NCBI RefSeq assembly: GCF_017357385.1
Contig: NZ_CP071632.1
Span: 2,609,501-2,673,500, forward strand
From: Rhizobium sp. NZLR1
GTDB lineage: Bacteria; Pseudomonadota; Alphaproteobacteria; Rhizobiales; Rhizobiaceae
DNA: 64,000 nt
Direction of reading: 5' to 3'
The position numbers and the translations under genes were made by a program. The first letter of the stretch is position 1. Each line of letters opens with the position of its first letter. Below the pieces are notes generated by a model. The model had not been told where the DNA came from and searched no databases. It saw nothing but the letters and a program-made list of their open reading frames with translations. Positions 1 to 8,342 of this stretch are shown here, piece by piece.

Positions 1-1
1 A

Positions 2-1036
2 GCCTCCGAAGTGGCGAGCAACGACGTGACGATCCCTGCTGCCGATGTGAAGAAGCCCTTCCGCAGCGATCTGCCGGTCGAAGGTCATGCACCGTCGTTC
101 GGCGGCGCGGTCGAATGGCTGAATTCCGAGCCTCTGACCACCGAACAGCTGCGGGGCAAAGTCGTGCTCGTCGATTTTTGGACCTATTCCTGCATCAATT
201 GCATTCGTACCATCCCCTATGTCAGGGCCTGGGCGGAAAAATATGTGGACCAGGGCCTCGTGGTGATCGGCGTCCATGCCCCGGAATTTGCCTTCGAGAA
301 GAAGATCGACAACGTCAAGAAGGCGGTCGCCGACTTCAAGATCGGCTATCCCGTCGCCATCGACAATGACTACAAGATCTGGCGCGCCTTCGAAAACAGC
401 TACTGGCCCGCCGCCTATCTGATCGATGCCAAGGGTCAGATCCGCTACCACCATTTCGGCGAAGGCAATTATGGCACGACCGAGAAGGCCATTCAGGACC
501 TGTTGCGCGAGGCCGGCAGCCAGACGGCGGCAAGCGCTGCGGTCGCGCCGGATGCCACGGGCGCGGAAGCAGGCCCTGACCTTGGCAATATCCGCTCCGG
601 CGAAACCTATATCGGCTACGCACAGGCAGCAAATTTCGCCTCTCCGGAAGGGCTGCAGGCCGACGCCGCACAAAATTATTCGATCGCCGAACCCGGCCTC
701 AACGGCTGGGGCCTGTCCGGAACCTGGACTGTCGGCAAAGATCAGGCGACGCTTGATCAGCCGGGCGGCGGCATTGCCTATCGTTTCAGCGCCCGCGACC
801 TGCATCTCGTACTAGGGCCCGGCGCCGACGCCAAACCGATCCGCTTCCAGGTGACGGTCGACGGCAAGGCGCCGGGAGCGGACCACGGCTCCGACATCGA
901 TGCCGAAGGCAACGGCGTGGTGAGCGCGACCAAGCTTTACCAACTTGTCCGCCAGTCCGGCCCCGTCGTCGCCCGCAACTTCGAGATCCGTTTCCTCGAC
1001 CCCGGCGTCCAGGCCTACGCCTTCACCTTCGGCTGA
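2..1036 (+). CDS. DipZ-like thioredoxin-family protein (5' partial)
   Basis: The frame is open from the first bases of the window, so the true start lies upstream. The visible part has a thioredoxin/redoxin (TlpA/AhpC-like) domain with the redox motif WTYSCINC (Cys codons at 191 and 200). This exact style of motif and the following 'GVHAPEFAFE' stretch are typical of the C-terminal half of DipZ proteins, which carry a CcdA-like membrane domain in front. After about residue 170 comes a second beta-rich domain of about 170 residues, as in DipZ C-termini. The likely role is periplasmic thiol-disulfide or peroxide chemistry. A GTG at position 11 could be a start, but I see no convincing ribosome binding site, so I treat the gene as truncated by the window edge. 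Confidence 0.8.
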   Translation, partial: ASEVASNDVTIPAADVKKPFRSDLPVEGHAPSFGGAVEWLNSEPLTTEQLRGKVVLVDFWTYSCINCIRTIPYVRAWAEKYVDQGLVVIGVHAPEFAFEKKIDNVKKAVADFKIGYPVAIDNDYKIWRAFENSYWPAAYLIDAKGQIRYHHFGEGNYGTTEKAIQDLLREAGSQTAASAAVAPDATGAEAGPDLGNIRSGETYIGYAQAANFASPEGLQADAAQNYSIAEPGLNGWGLSGTWTVGKDQATLDQPGGGIAYRFSARDLHLVLGPGADAKPIRFQVTVDGKAPGADHGSDIDAEGNGVVSATKLYQLVRQSGPVVARNFEIRFLDPGVQAYAFTFG

Positions 1037-1071
1037 ATCCGGAACGTAACATCACCCAAGGAGTAACACCC

Positions 1072-1830
1072 ATGAATAGACGCCTCATTTTCACGGCCGC
1101 CCTTGCTTTCGCCACCACCGGCATCGCCTTCGCGGCGGAAGCTGCCGCGGTCAAGAACATCGTGATCGTCCACGGCGCGCTCGCCGACGGTTCGGGATGG
1201 CGCAAGGCGACCGAGATTCTCGAAAAACGCGGCTTCAACGTCACCATCGTCCAGGAGCCGATCACCTCGCTCGAAGACGATGTGGCGGCGACGAAGCGGG
1301 TTCTCGACCTGCAGGAGGGACCGAGCCTGCTTGTCGGTCACAGCTATGGCGGCATGGTCATCACGCAAGCTGGCAACGATCCCAGTGTCGCAGGCCTCGT
1401 CTATGTCGCAGCGTTCCAGCCCGACAAGGGTGAAAGCCTGCTGAGCCTCGCCAGTTCGAAGCCCGCCGGCAGCATGGATATAAGGGAAACCAAGGACGGC
1501 AAATATCTCTATCTCGATCCGGGTGCCTTTGCTGCGGATTTCGCAGCCGACCTTCCGCAAGCCGAGGCTGATTTCATGGCCAGGGCGCAGGTCTTCGCCG
1601 CCAAGCAGGCCTTCTCCGCCAAGGTCTCAGACCCGGCATGGCGCACGAAACCGAGTTGGTCGATCGTCGCCACGCAGGATCGCTCTATCAATCCCGAGCT
1701 GGAGCGCGACATGGCAAAACGCGCCGGCAGCGATGTGACCGAGATCAAAGCAAGCCACGCCGTCTTCGCATCCCAGCCGGAGAAGGTCGCCGACACCATC
1801 GAAAAGGCTGCCAGGAAAGCCGGCGAGTAA
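1072..1830 (+). CDS. Secreted alpha/beta hydrolase
   Basis: 252 residues. Residues 1-22 form a typical signal peptide ending in AFA-AE, so the enzyme is probably periplasmic. The nucleophile elbow GHSYGG puts the catalytic serine at residue 91. An 'HGA' motif near residue 34 matches the oxyanion region, and the SHAVF near residue 229 supplies the histidine. An Asp near residue 203 (QDRS) is the likely acid. The fold and motifs resemble the AB_hydrolase_6 / salicylate-esterase-like group, but the substrate cannot be read from sequence. A Shine-Dalgarno 'aaggag' lies just upstream of the ATG. The gene follows the thioredoxin-like gene by 35 bp on the same strand and may be co-transcribed with it. 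Confidence 0.85.
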   Translation: MNRRLIFTAALAFATTGIAFAAEAAAVKNIVIVHGALADGSGWRKATEILEKRGFNVTIVQEPITSLEDDVAATKRVLDLQEGPSLLVGHSYGGMVITQAGNDPSVAGLVYVAAFQPDKGESLLSLASSKPAGSMDIRETKDGKYLYLDPGAFAADFAADLPQAEADFMARAQVFAAKQAFSAKVSDPAWRTKPSWSIVATQDRSINPELERDMAKRAGSDVTEIKASHAVFASQPEKVADTIEKAARKAGE

Positions 1831-1897
1831 AACCGGCAGGATGGCAGCAGCTTCCCTTGCCCGGTCCGCCGAGGAGAAAAAAGACAGACAACTGAAT

Positions 1898-1923
1898 GCC
1901 CCTCTCCGGTTCTGGAGAGGGGC
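1898..1923. terminator. Hairpin between convergent genes
   Basis: A perfect 10-bp stem (GCCCCTCTCC / GGAGAGGGGC) with a 6-base loop sits between the convergent hydrolase and OmpA-family genes. It lacks a clean T-run directly after the stem on either strand; a run of A (T on the minus strand) lies about 17 bp beyond it. It probably acts as a shared 3' end. Confidence 0.6.
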
Positions 1924-1931
1924 AACAGCAT

Positions 1932-4148
1932 TTACTTGGCAGCGACAGGCCGAACCAGCGCCGTGACGCGGCGGATGGTCACGCGGCGGTTTTCCTGTTC
2001 AGGGTCTGTTGTGTTGACCTTCAGATATTGTTCGCCGTAACCCTGGGTCGCCAGGTTCTCCGGCGGGATGCCGTAAACGTCGGAGAGTACGTTGGCGACC
2101 GATTCCGCCCGTTGGTCGGAGAGGATGAGGTTGCTCTGGTCGGAGCCGACCGCATCGGTATGACCTTCGATCAGGAAGGTCTCGCTCGGATCCCTCTTGA
2201 GCACCTGGCTGATTGCGTCGGCGACCTTGCGCAACGTCCGCGCCTGGGTCATCGGGATATCGGCACTGCCGGTCGCGAAGGTGATCGTGTCGAGGTCGAT
2301 GCGGCGCACCTTGTCACGGATACGCGCCGAATACTTCACCTCGTCGAGCGAATAGACACGCTCGACCGGCTCGACCGGCGGCTCGCTCAGGAACTCGTAA
2401 TAGTCCCGATTCGGATCGCTGCGGGTGTCGATGATATAGTCGTCGAGCGGCACACGCAGCCGCATCGGCGGCAGGTCGGCGCCCGGATCCTCGAAATAAT
2501 CGCGGTCCGGATCGTCATAGAGTTCCTGGGAGTAGTAGAGCACATTCTCGCGTCCCCGGGCATCGACACGCGACCGCTGGATGATGTCGCCATAGCGGTT
2601 GCGGATCGTCACGATGCGATAGCCTTCCGGCCGTGTGATCGTCTCGCGGTAGCGATCACCAGACAGCTCCTCGTAGTTCGGCCGTTCGCCGTCACGCAGG
2701 AACCGCCTGTCGTCGTCGCTACGCACGATGACCTGGTTATTGTATTGAATGATCACGCGGTTTTGGTCGCTGCGGTCGTCGATGCGCGCGCCATCAGGAC
2801 GGATGAATTGCGGCCGCTCGTCGAGCCTCGTGCCCTTCTCGCGGGTCACCGCCTCGATCTTGACGGAGGGCTGCGCCACGCCGCCAGTGGCGGCTTGCGC
2901 TTCGGCATCCGAGGTCGGCACCTTGAAGTCCTTGCTGTCGGCGCGCTGCTTGTCGCGATCGCGGCGGCCTTCCCGGCCCTTGCTGCGGTCGGCATCCTTG
3001 TCGCTGTCGAGCACGGCCGCGCCGTTCTCGACCGGCAGCACGACGGTTTCGTTGCTTTTGGCTGGGTCCGCGGCGATCTTCTTGCGGCGCTCCAGCTCTT
3101 CGGGCGAAGCCTTTTCCGGCGCCGGAATGGCCTGCTTAACCTGCTGGCCGCCGCTGGCATCCGGCAGCGGCTGGGCAGTGCCGGTCGCGGGCGCGGCCGG
3201 CTGCTCGCCGGCGGGCTGTTCACCGGCAGGCTTGGCTGCGGTGCCGTCCTTCGGCTTTTCGGCGGGTGCGGCCTCCGGAGCCGCCGCCTTGTCTTCGGGC
3301 GCTTTCACTTCGCCAGGCTTGTCTCCAGGCGCTTTCTCTTGGCCCGCCTTGTCTGCATTCGACTTGTCTGCGGGCGCAGCCGTCTCGCCCTTTGTCGGCT
3401 TCTTCTCGGCCGGCGCCTCGGCGGCAGGTTTTGCCTCCGGCTTGACTTCGGGTTTGGCTTGTTCCTCGGTCGGCGTCACAGCTTCGGGCGCAGCCGTCTC
3501 GGCCTTGCCCTTGGCTTTATCTTTGCCTTGGCCCTTGTCCTGTCCTTTAGCCCGCTTGCCGCCGTCCGGCTTGGCTTCCGGCTGCGCCTGCTCCGTCTCC
3601 GGCTGCACTTCCTTTGCGGCCGGCTGCTGTTCGGGCTGCGGTTGAGCCTCCGGCTCGGCCTGCTTCTTCGGCTTCTTCGGCTTTTCCTGCGTTACCGGCT
3701 GCTCCTGCTGCGGCTCGGCCTCCGGTTTTGCCTCGGGCTGGGCTTCCTGCTTGGACTTTCGCTCTGGCTTGCTTTCGGCCTGCGGCGCGGGCTCTGCCTT
3801 CGGCGCGGCTTCGGCCTTGGGCGGTTCCGGCTCTGCCTTGGGTTCGGGCGCCGGCGCCTCCTTCCGCTCAGCCTTCGGCTTTTCGGCCGGCGCCTCCTTC
3901 GGTTGCTCGGCGGCCGGCGCCTGTTCGGCCGGAGCTTGCTCCTTCTGTTTGTGCTTCTTCTTCAGCAATTCCTCTTCGGAAGGCGCGTCCTGCGCCACCT
4001 CGAAGCTGCCTTGTTCGACTTGCCGCACGGCTGGCGCCTGCGTCGCGACGTCGCGCACGGCAGCCATTGCCGATGCCGGCTGGAACGCCAGCGAAAGGGA
4101 AAGCAACGGAAAAGCCGCGCTTGCGAACAATCTTGATTTCATGCCCAT
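1932..4148 (-). CDS. OmpA-family envelope protein with long Pro/Ala/Glu/Lys-rich spacer
   Basis: 738 residues. An N-terminal signal sequence (about 30 residues) is followed by a very long low-complexity segment, roughly residues 45-330, built almost entirely of Pro, Ala, Glu, Lys and Gln with loose PEAKPEA-type repeats. A middle region rich in Arg and Asp comes next. The C-terminal about 120 residues are a clear OmpA peptidoglycan-binding domain, with the motif EGHTDAVGSDQSN...LSDQRAESV and NRRV. The charged spacer could span the periplasm from an outer-membrane or surface anchor to peptidoglycan. The start is set at 4148, where a GAGGAAA ribosome site precedes the ATG; an ATG two codons later (4142) is possible. 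The spacer's base composition produces very long open frames on the other strand, which are artefacts. Confidence 0.85.
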   Translation of the reverse strand: MGMKSRLFASAAFPLLSLSLAFQPASAMAAVRDVATQAPAVRQVEQGSFEVAQDAPSEEELLKKKHKQKEQAPAEQAPAAEQPKEAPAEKPKAERKEAPAPEPKAEPEPPKAEAAPKAEPAPQAESKPERKSKQEAQPEAKPEAEPQQEQPVTQEKPKKPKKQAEPEAQPQPEQQPAAKEVQPETEQAQPEAKPDGGKRAKGQDKGQGKDKAKGKAETAAPEAVTPTEEQAKPEVKPEAKPAAEAPAEKKPTKGETAAPADKSNADKAGQEKAPGDKPGEVKAPEDKAAAPEAAPAEKPKDGTAAKPAGEQPAGEQPAAPATGTAQPLPDASGGQQVKQAIPAPEKASPEELERRKKIAADPAKSNETVVLPVENGAAVLDSDKDADRSKGREGRRDRDKQRADSKDFKVPTSDAEAQAATGGVAQPSVKIEAVTREKGTRLDERPQFIRPDGARIDDRSDQNRVIIQYNNQVIVRSDDDRRFLRDGERPNYEELSGDRYRETITRPEGYRIVTIRNRYGDIIQRSRVDARGRENVLYYSQELYDDPDRDYFEDPGADLPPMRLRVPLDDYIIDTRSDPNRDYYEFLSEPPVEPVERVYSLDEVKYSARIRDKVRRIDLDTITFATGSADIPMTQARTLRKVADAISQVLKRDPSETFLIEGHTDAVGSDQSNLILSDQRAESVANVLSDVYGIPPENLATQGYGEQYLKVNTTDPEQENRRVTIRRVTALVRPVAAK

Positions 4149-4477
4149 CGGGTTTCCTCGATCCTGGTTGAGCTTCTTAAAGGCCGATAGGCCCCGGTTC
4201 CGCCCCTAGCTTTGCATTGAGGCGAAACGGCGGAATGGCAATCGCCGAACCGCCGATTTGTTCCGGTTCTAGGAAGCCGCGGATTAACCTCGCGTGAATG
4301 TTGCAGTCTGCCGGCGTTCATCTCGCCTGCTATTTGCACCGCCCAATTGCGATGGGATTTGTGTTGCAATTCCATCAAAAAAAGTCTGATTATCGCCGCA
4401 AGGCGGTCTAGGTACCGTTGAATTGCGGCCGTCAGCCACGAGAAAAACAGCGGCGGCTACCAACAGAGAGGATCCTC
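4149..4477. other. Divergent intergenic region, no gene seen
   Basis: About 330 bases between the divergent OmpA-family gene and the amino-acid binding protein gene. It should hold both promoters. The segment at 4370-4390 is AT-rich. I see no coding frame with a ribosome site and no strong dyad. Confidence 0.5.
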
Positions 4478-5251
4478 ATGCATATCTCCACCCGTATTTT
4501 CGCGGCAGCCTCGATCGCGGCGATGTCCCTTTTCGCTGGCTCGGCCATGGCCGATGGCGAAAAGTATGTGATCGGCACCGATTCGACCTATCCGCCCTTC
4601 GAGTTCGTCGATGCCAGCGGCACGATCCAGGGCTTCGACATCGACATCACCAAGGCGCTCTGCGCTGAGATGAAGGCTGAATGCTCCTTCGTCAGCACCG
4701 ACTGGGACGGCATCATCCCGGCGCTCAACGCCAAGAAGTTCGACATGATCGTTTCCTCCATGTCGATCACCCCGGAGCGTCTGAAGCTCGTCGATTTCTC
4801 CAACAAGTACTACAACACCCCGCCAGCCATCGCCGTGCCGAAGGATTCGACGATTACTGACGTTGCCGGGCTCAAGGGCAAGGTGATCGGCGCGCAGACC
4901 TCCACGACGCACGCCAACTATGCCGAGAAGCATCTGGCCGACACCGAACTGAAGCTCTACCCCACCGCTGACGAATACAAGCTCGACGTCTCCAGCGGCC
5001 GTGTCGACGCCGTCATCGACGACGTCGTGGTTCTCTCCGAATGGGTCAAATCCGACGCCGGCGCCTGCTGCAAGATCTTGACGACTCTGCCGGTCGACAA
5101 GGAAATCAACGGCAACGGCGCCGGCATTGCCATCCGCAAGGGCGATCCGCTCAAGGAAAAACTGAACACGGCGATCGCTGCGATCCGCGCCAGCGGTGAG
5201 TACAAGAAGATCCAGGACAAGTACTTCGACTTCGACGTTTACGGCGAATAA
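4478..5251 (+). CDS. Polar amino-acid ABC transporter, substrate-binding protein
   Basis: 257 residues from the ATG at 4478, chosen because a GAGAGGA ribosome site lies just upstream and the signal peptide (ending SAMA-DG) begins here; an open frame continues 20 codons further up without support. The mature protein is an SBP_bac_3 family member of the HisJ/ArgT/OccT type, with the signature near the N-terminus 'YPPFEFVDASG...GFDIDI'. Such proteins bind basic or other polar amino acids, or opines, in the periplasm. It is the first gene of a three-gene transporter set, separated from the permeases by a strong hairpin terminator. That arrangement usually gives more binding protein than permease. 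The specific ligand cannot be told from sequence. Confidence 0.92.
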   Translation: MHISTRIFAAASIAAMSLFAGSAMADGEKYVIGTDSTYPPFEFVDASGTIQGFDIDITKALCAEMKAECSFVSTDWDGIIPALNAKKFDMIVSSMSITPERLKLVDFSNKYYNTPPAIAVPKDSTITDVAGLKGKVIGAQTSTTHANYAEKHLADTELKLYPTADEYKLDVSSGRVDAVIDDVVVLSEWVKSDAGACCKILTTLPVDKEINGNGAGIAIRKGDPLKEKLNTAIAAIRASGEYKKIQDKYFDFDVYGE

Positions 5252-5278
5252 GAAATTCGCTATCTGGCCAATCAAGGT

Positions 5279-5310
5279 AATGGCGGAAGGCTTGCTCTTC
5301 CGCCATTTTT
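5279..5310 (+). terminator. Intra-operon terminator after the binding-protein gene
   Basis: A perfect 11-bp stem (AATGGCGGAAG / CTTCCGCCATT) with a 7-base loop is followed directly by T residues and GTTTG. It lies between the binding-protein gene and the first permease. It could set a high binding-protein to permease ratio by partial termination or by protecting the mRNA 3' end. Confidence 0.85.
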
Positions 5311-5364
5311 GTTTGACAAAGATAGCAAGATCAAAACGGCAAAAGCCGTGAGGGGAATTATCGC

Positions 5365-6171
5365 ATGGGCGGATTATTTTCCGCGCTCGGCTCCTTCTGG
5401 AGCTCACTTGTGCACATTTTCGATCCGTTATGCGGACCCGTTGGCATCTTCACCTGGCTAGGTCAGTCGACGATTCTTGCCTGTGGCGATACCGGCTGGG
5501 GCGACGAGATCGCGCTTGGCCTGCAGGTGACCGTTTCGGTGGCAATCGTCACCCTACCGATCGGCCTCGTCATCGGCTTCCTAGTGGCGCTCGGCCAGCA
5601 GTCGGAAGAAAAATCGCTTCGGCTGGCGGCCGGCATCTACACGACGATCTTCCGAGGCCTGCCGGAGCTTCTGACGCTCTTCATCATCTATTACGGCATG
5701 CAGATGCTGATCCAGTCTCTGCTGACCTTCGTCGGTTATGACGGGCCGCCGGTCGAGATCAACGCCTTCCTCGCCGGCGTCATCGCGCTTTCGGTGGTCT
5801 TCTCCGCCTACTGTTCGGAAGTATTGCTCTCAGCCTTTCGCGCCATTCCCAAGGGGCAGTATGAGGCAGGCGATGCGCTTGGACTGCATAGCGGTCGCAC
5901 GCTGCGCCTGATCATCCTGCCGCAGCTCGTGCGCATCGCGCTGCCGGGCCTGACGAACCTCTGGATGGTGCTCCTGAAGGACACCTCCTACGTCTCAATC
6001 ATCAGTCTTGCCGATATCCTGCGCCAGACAAGTGTCGCCGTGCGCGTGACCAAAGAACCCTTCTTCTTCTATGGCCTGGCCTGCTGTCTCTATCTGGTGC
6101 TCGCCATTCTCTCCTCCTTTCTGCTCGTCTATGTCGAGCGGTGGGCCAGACGTTCGGAGATCCGCCGATGA
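5365..6171 (+). CDS. Polar amino-acid ABC transporter permease (HisQ-type)
   Basis: 268 residues with the multiple hydrophobic segments of a HisQ/OccQ-type inner-membrane permease. The EAA loop that contacts the ATPase is visible as 'AFRAIPKGQYEAGDALGL' followed by a LPQ motif. The N-terminal about 50 residues form an extra hydrophobic, Cys-containing region before the canonical first segment. An AGGGGAA ribosome site precedes the ATG. The gene overlaps the next permease by ATGA, which implies translational coupling. No ATP-binding subunit gene follows, which is unusual for this family. Confidence 0.9.
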   Translation: MGGLFSALGSFWSSLVHIFDPLCGPVGIFTWLGQSTILACGDTGWGDEIALGLQVTVSVAIVTLPIGLVIGFLVALGQQSEEKSLRLAAGIYTTIFRGLPELLTLFIIYYGMQMLIQSLLTFVGYDGPPVEINAFLAGVIALSVVFSAYCSEVLLSAFRAIPKGQYEAGDALGLHSGRTLRLIILPQLVRIALPGLTNLWMVLLKDTSYVSIISLADILRQTSVAVRVTKEPFFFYGLACCLYLVLAILSSFLLVYVERWARRSEIRR

Positions 6172-6998
6172 GCTACGCCGAAACGCTGATCCCGCCGCAG
6201 CCCGCACCTCGCGAAGTGATGAAGCCGATGACGCCGGCGCGTATGGCCGGCTATATTTTTGTCGCCGTCTGGGCAGTATTCGGCGCGCTGCTGGTGATCT
6301 CCGTCGTCAACGGCTGGGATCCGGAAAAATTCACCCGCTACGGACCGCGCTATCTCCACGGTCTCGGGGTCACACTCAGCCTCGTTTTCATTTCCGTGAT
6401 CTGCGGCGCAGTTCTGTCGCTGCCGCTTGCCGCAGCGCGCATGTCGAAGAACCGGTTGCTGAATGCGCTCGCCTACGGCTACATCTATTTCTTCCGCGGC
6501 ACGCCGCTGCTTGCCCAGTTGTTCCTGGTTTATTACGGCCTCGGCGTTTTCCGGCCGCAGCTTGAAACCGTCGGTATCTGGTGGTTCTTCCGCGAAGCTT
6601 GGTATTGCGGCCTTTTTGCCATGACCATCAATACCGCGGCCTACCAGGCGGAAATCCTGCGCGGCGCCATCGAAAGCGTATCGCATGGCCAGCACGAGGC
6701 GGCCGCGGCCCTCGGCATCCACCGGTTCATCGCTTTCCGCAAGATCATTCTGCCGCAGGCTCTCATCGTCGCACTCCGCCCTTATGGCAACGAAATCATC
6801 CTGCTGATCAAGGGCTCGGCGGTCGTCGCCATCATCACCGTGCTCGACCTGATGGGCGAAACCCGCTACGCCTTCTCCCGCACCTTTGACTACCAGACCT
6901 ATCTCTGGGCAGCGATCTTCTACCTCGTCATCGTCGAGGCGCTGCGCCATCTCTGGGCTTGGATCGAACGCCGCTTGACCCGGCATCTCAAGCGCTGA
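6168..6998 (+). CDS. Polar amino-acid ABC transporter permease (HisM-type)
   Basis: 276 residues. The start is placed at the ATG that overlaps the stop of the upstream permease (ATGA); a longer in-frame extension upstream lies inside the preceding gene and is unlikely. The protein is a HisM/OccM-type integral membrane permease with the EAA motif 'SVSHGQHEAAAALGI' followed by LPQA. It should pair with the preceding permease to form the membrane channel of the importer. The set ends here; the following gene, usg, is unrelated, so the ATPase must come from elsewhere in the genome. Confidence 0.9.
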   Translation: MSYAETLIPPQPAPREVMKPMTPARMAGYIFVAVWAVFGALLVISVVNGWDPEKFTRYGPRYLHGLGVTLSLVFISVICGAVLSLPLAAARMSKNRLLNALAYGYIYFFRGTPLLAQLFLVYYGLGVFRPQLETVGIWWFFREAWYCGLFAMTINTAAYQAEILRGAIESVSHGQHEAAAALGIHRFIAFRKIILPQALIVALRPYGNEIILLIKGSAVVAIITVLDLMGETRYAFSRTFDYQTYLWAAIFYLVIVEALRHLWAWIERRLTRHLKR

Positions 6999-7217
6999 TG
7001 CATGCCGCCCGAAGGTGTCTCACGGTTTTCAGACAACAGCGTGCATCAATGAGAACCGACGTGGCAGCACTCCCCACTATATGCTGCTAATCTATTGATA
7101 TTAAAAATCAATTGTCCTTTTATGAAGTATCTGTAAAGCTTCCGTTAACCACTCGCATGTTTCCATATCACGTAGCGCTAATAAGCGCGCGAGTGGGAAC
7201 GAGAAGAAGTGAACACG

Positions 7218-7484
7218 ATGCACAAGGACATGGAAAAACAACTGAAGGGCTATGGTCTGACGACCGCCCAGATCCTCTACCACCTGCCGGATCATCCGGC
7301 GATCCTACAGACTTATGTCTGGCAGGATTATGATCTCGCCCCCGATTTTCCTGAAATGCGCGGCTTTCTGAAATTTTGGGAAGAAAAGCTCGACGGACCG
7401 CTGCATTCGGTGCGCTATGTCCACCGCAAGCTGATCTCGCCAACCGAGTGGCGGGCGCTGAAAGGAGAGTTCATCCTGCACTGA
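7218..7484 (+). CDS. usg: Usg family protein
   Basis: 88 residues from the ATG at 7218, with a GAGAAGAAG ribosome site at the right distance; a GTG at 7209 sits too close to that site. The sequence matches the small Usg family of alphaproteobacteria ('YGLTTAQILYHLPDHP', 'PDFPEMRGFLKFWE', 'RVRYVHRKLI'-type motifs). The family was first noted as an open frame near trp genes in other bacteria. Its biochemical function is not established, although the strong conservation suggests a housekeeping role. The gene is monocistronic here, with its own upstream region of about 200 bases. Confidence 0.88.
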   Translation: MHKDMEKQLKGYGLTTAQILYHLPDHPAILQTYVWQDYDLAPDFPEMRGFLKFWEEKLDGPLHSVRYVHRKLISPTEWRALKGEFILH

Positions 7485-7502
7485 TCCGGCCCCTACCCAC
7501 CA

Positions 7503-8228
7503 TCAGACATGTGCCTCGCCATGGCCGAATTCACCTTGGTCACGGACCGGGCGGAGCGCAAAGCAGAGGATGCTGAGGTAGAAGACGATGACGATGATGA
7601 TGACCGCAAGGCCGGGAATAGGCCCCAGCACCGCATTATCGATGACATAGGTCCAGGACTGCGCCTGTAGCGCCGGCATGCCCTCCGTTTGCAATTTCGG
7701 CGTCGAGATCTTCAGGCACCAGGCGAGAAACAGGATAGAATACATCCAACCATAGTTCCGTTTGAGCCGGCGGTGCATCGCGTCCCAGTAGCTGAGCAGG
7801 AAACGCGGCTTGCGCAGGCTGCTGGCGATCACCGAGGCCCATTCTCTGCCGACCCCCGCCTCCGGCGCCAAAATCTGCGCGAAATAGCAGCGCTCGATCT
7901 GGCGAATGCGGGCTCGGTAGATGTCGAAGAAGCGGTAGCGCCGCGCTTCGATGATCAGAAGCAGCGTCACCAGCATCATCCCGAACAGCAGCACGCCGTG
8001 ATGCGAGGTCGGCGTCGACAGCGACACCGAAAGCAGCGCCGCGACCACGGTGATCGCCCAGTTGGACGTTCGGTCGATACGGTCGCGCCAACTCGTCATC
8101 CGCCCGAGTTCACCGCGGTAATAATGGCTAAGCGTGTTGGTGATCTCGCCTGGCGTGCCAGGCAGCAGCAATGCCCGTGCAGCCTCCCCTTCAGGTAGCA
8201 ATGACGGCCGTTCTTGCTCCGATTTCAT
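7503..8228 (-). CDS. DUF2270 predicted integral membrane protein
   Basis: 241 residues from the ATG at 8228, chosen because a strong GGGAGGAA ribosome site precedes it; an open frame continuing upstream runs into the divergent methyltransferase gene. The protein has a pair of hydrophobic segments around residues 55-95 and another pair near the C-terminus, with a charged loop between. The signature 'SHYYRGELGRMTSWRDRIDRTSNWAI' region and 'RRYRFFDIYRARI' are typical of the DUF2270 family. Function is unknown. It is divergent from the methyltransferase gene, with a shared 114-bp promoter region. Confidence 0.8.
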   Translation of the reverse strand: MKSEQERPSLLPEGEAARALLLPGTPGEITNTLSHYYRGELGRMTSWRDRIDRTSNWAITVVAALLSVSLSTPTSHHGVLLFGMMLVTLLLIIEARRYRFFDIYRARIRQIERCYFAQILAPEAGVGREWASVIASSLRKPRFLLSYWDAMHRRLKRNYGWMYSILFLAWCLKISTPKLQTEGMPALQAQSWTYVIDNAVLGPIPGLAVIIIVIVFYLSILCFALRPVRDQGEFGHGEAHV

Positions 8229-8342
8229 CGGTATTCCTCCCTTCGTCTTCTTTGCGCCCATTCTGCGCTCGCAGCAGCGCCATTGCAAAACTTCGAAAGC
8301 CGCCTTAGACGCATGCCTGAAACAAAAGGACGATGGACCGCG

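Noticed and set aside
1896..4136. A 746-codon plus-strand open frame opposite the OmpA-family gene
   Set aside because: It exists because the Pro/Ala/Glu/Lys-rich codons of the real gene lack stops in the antisense frame. The product is an unstructured Leu/Arg-rich string with no family resemblance.
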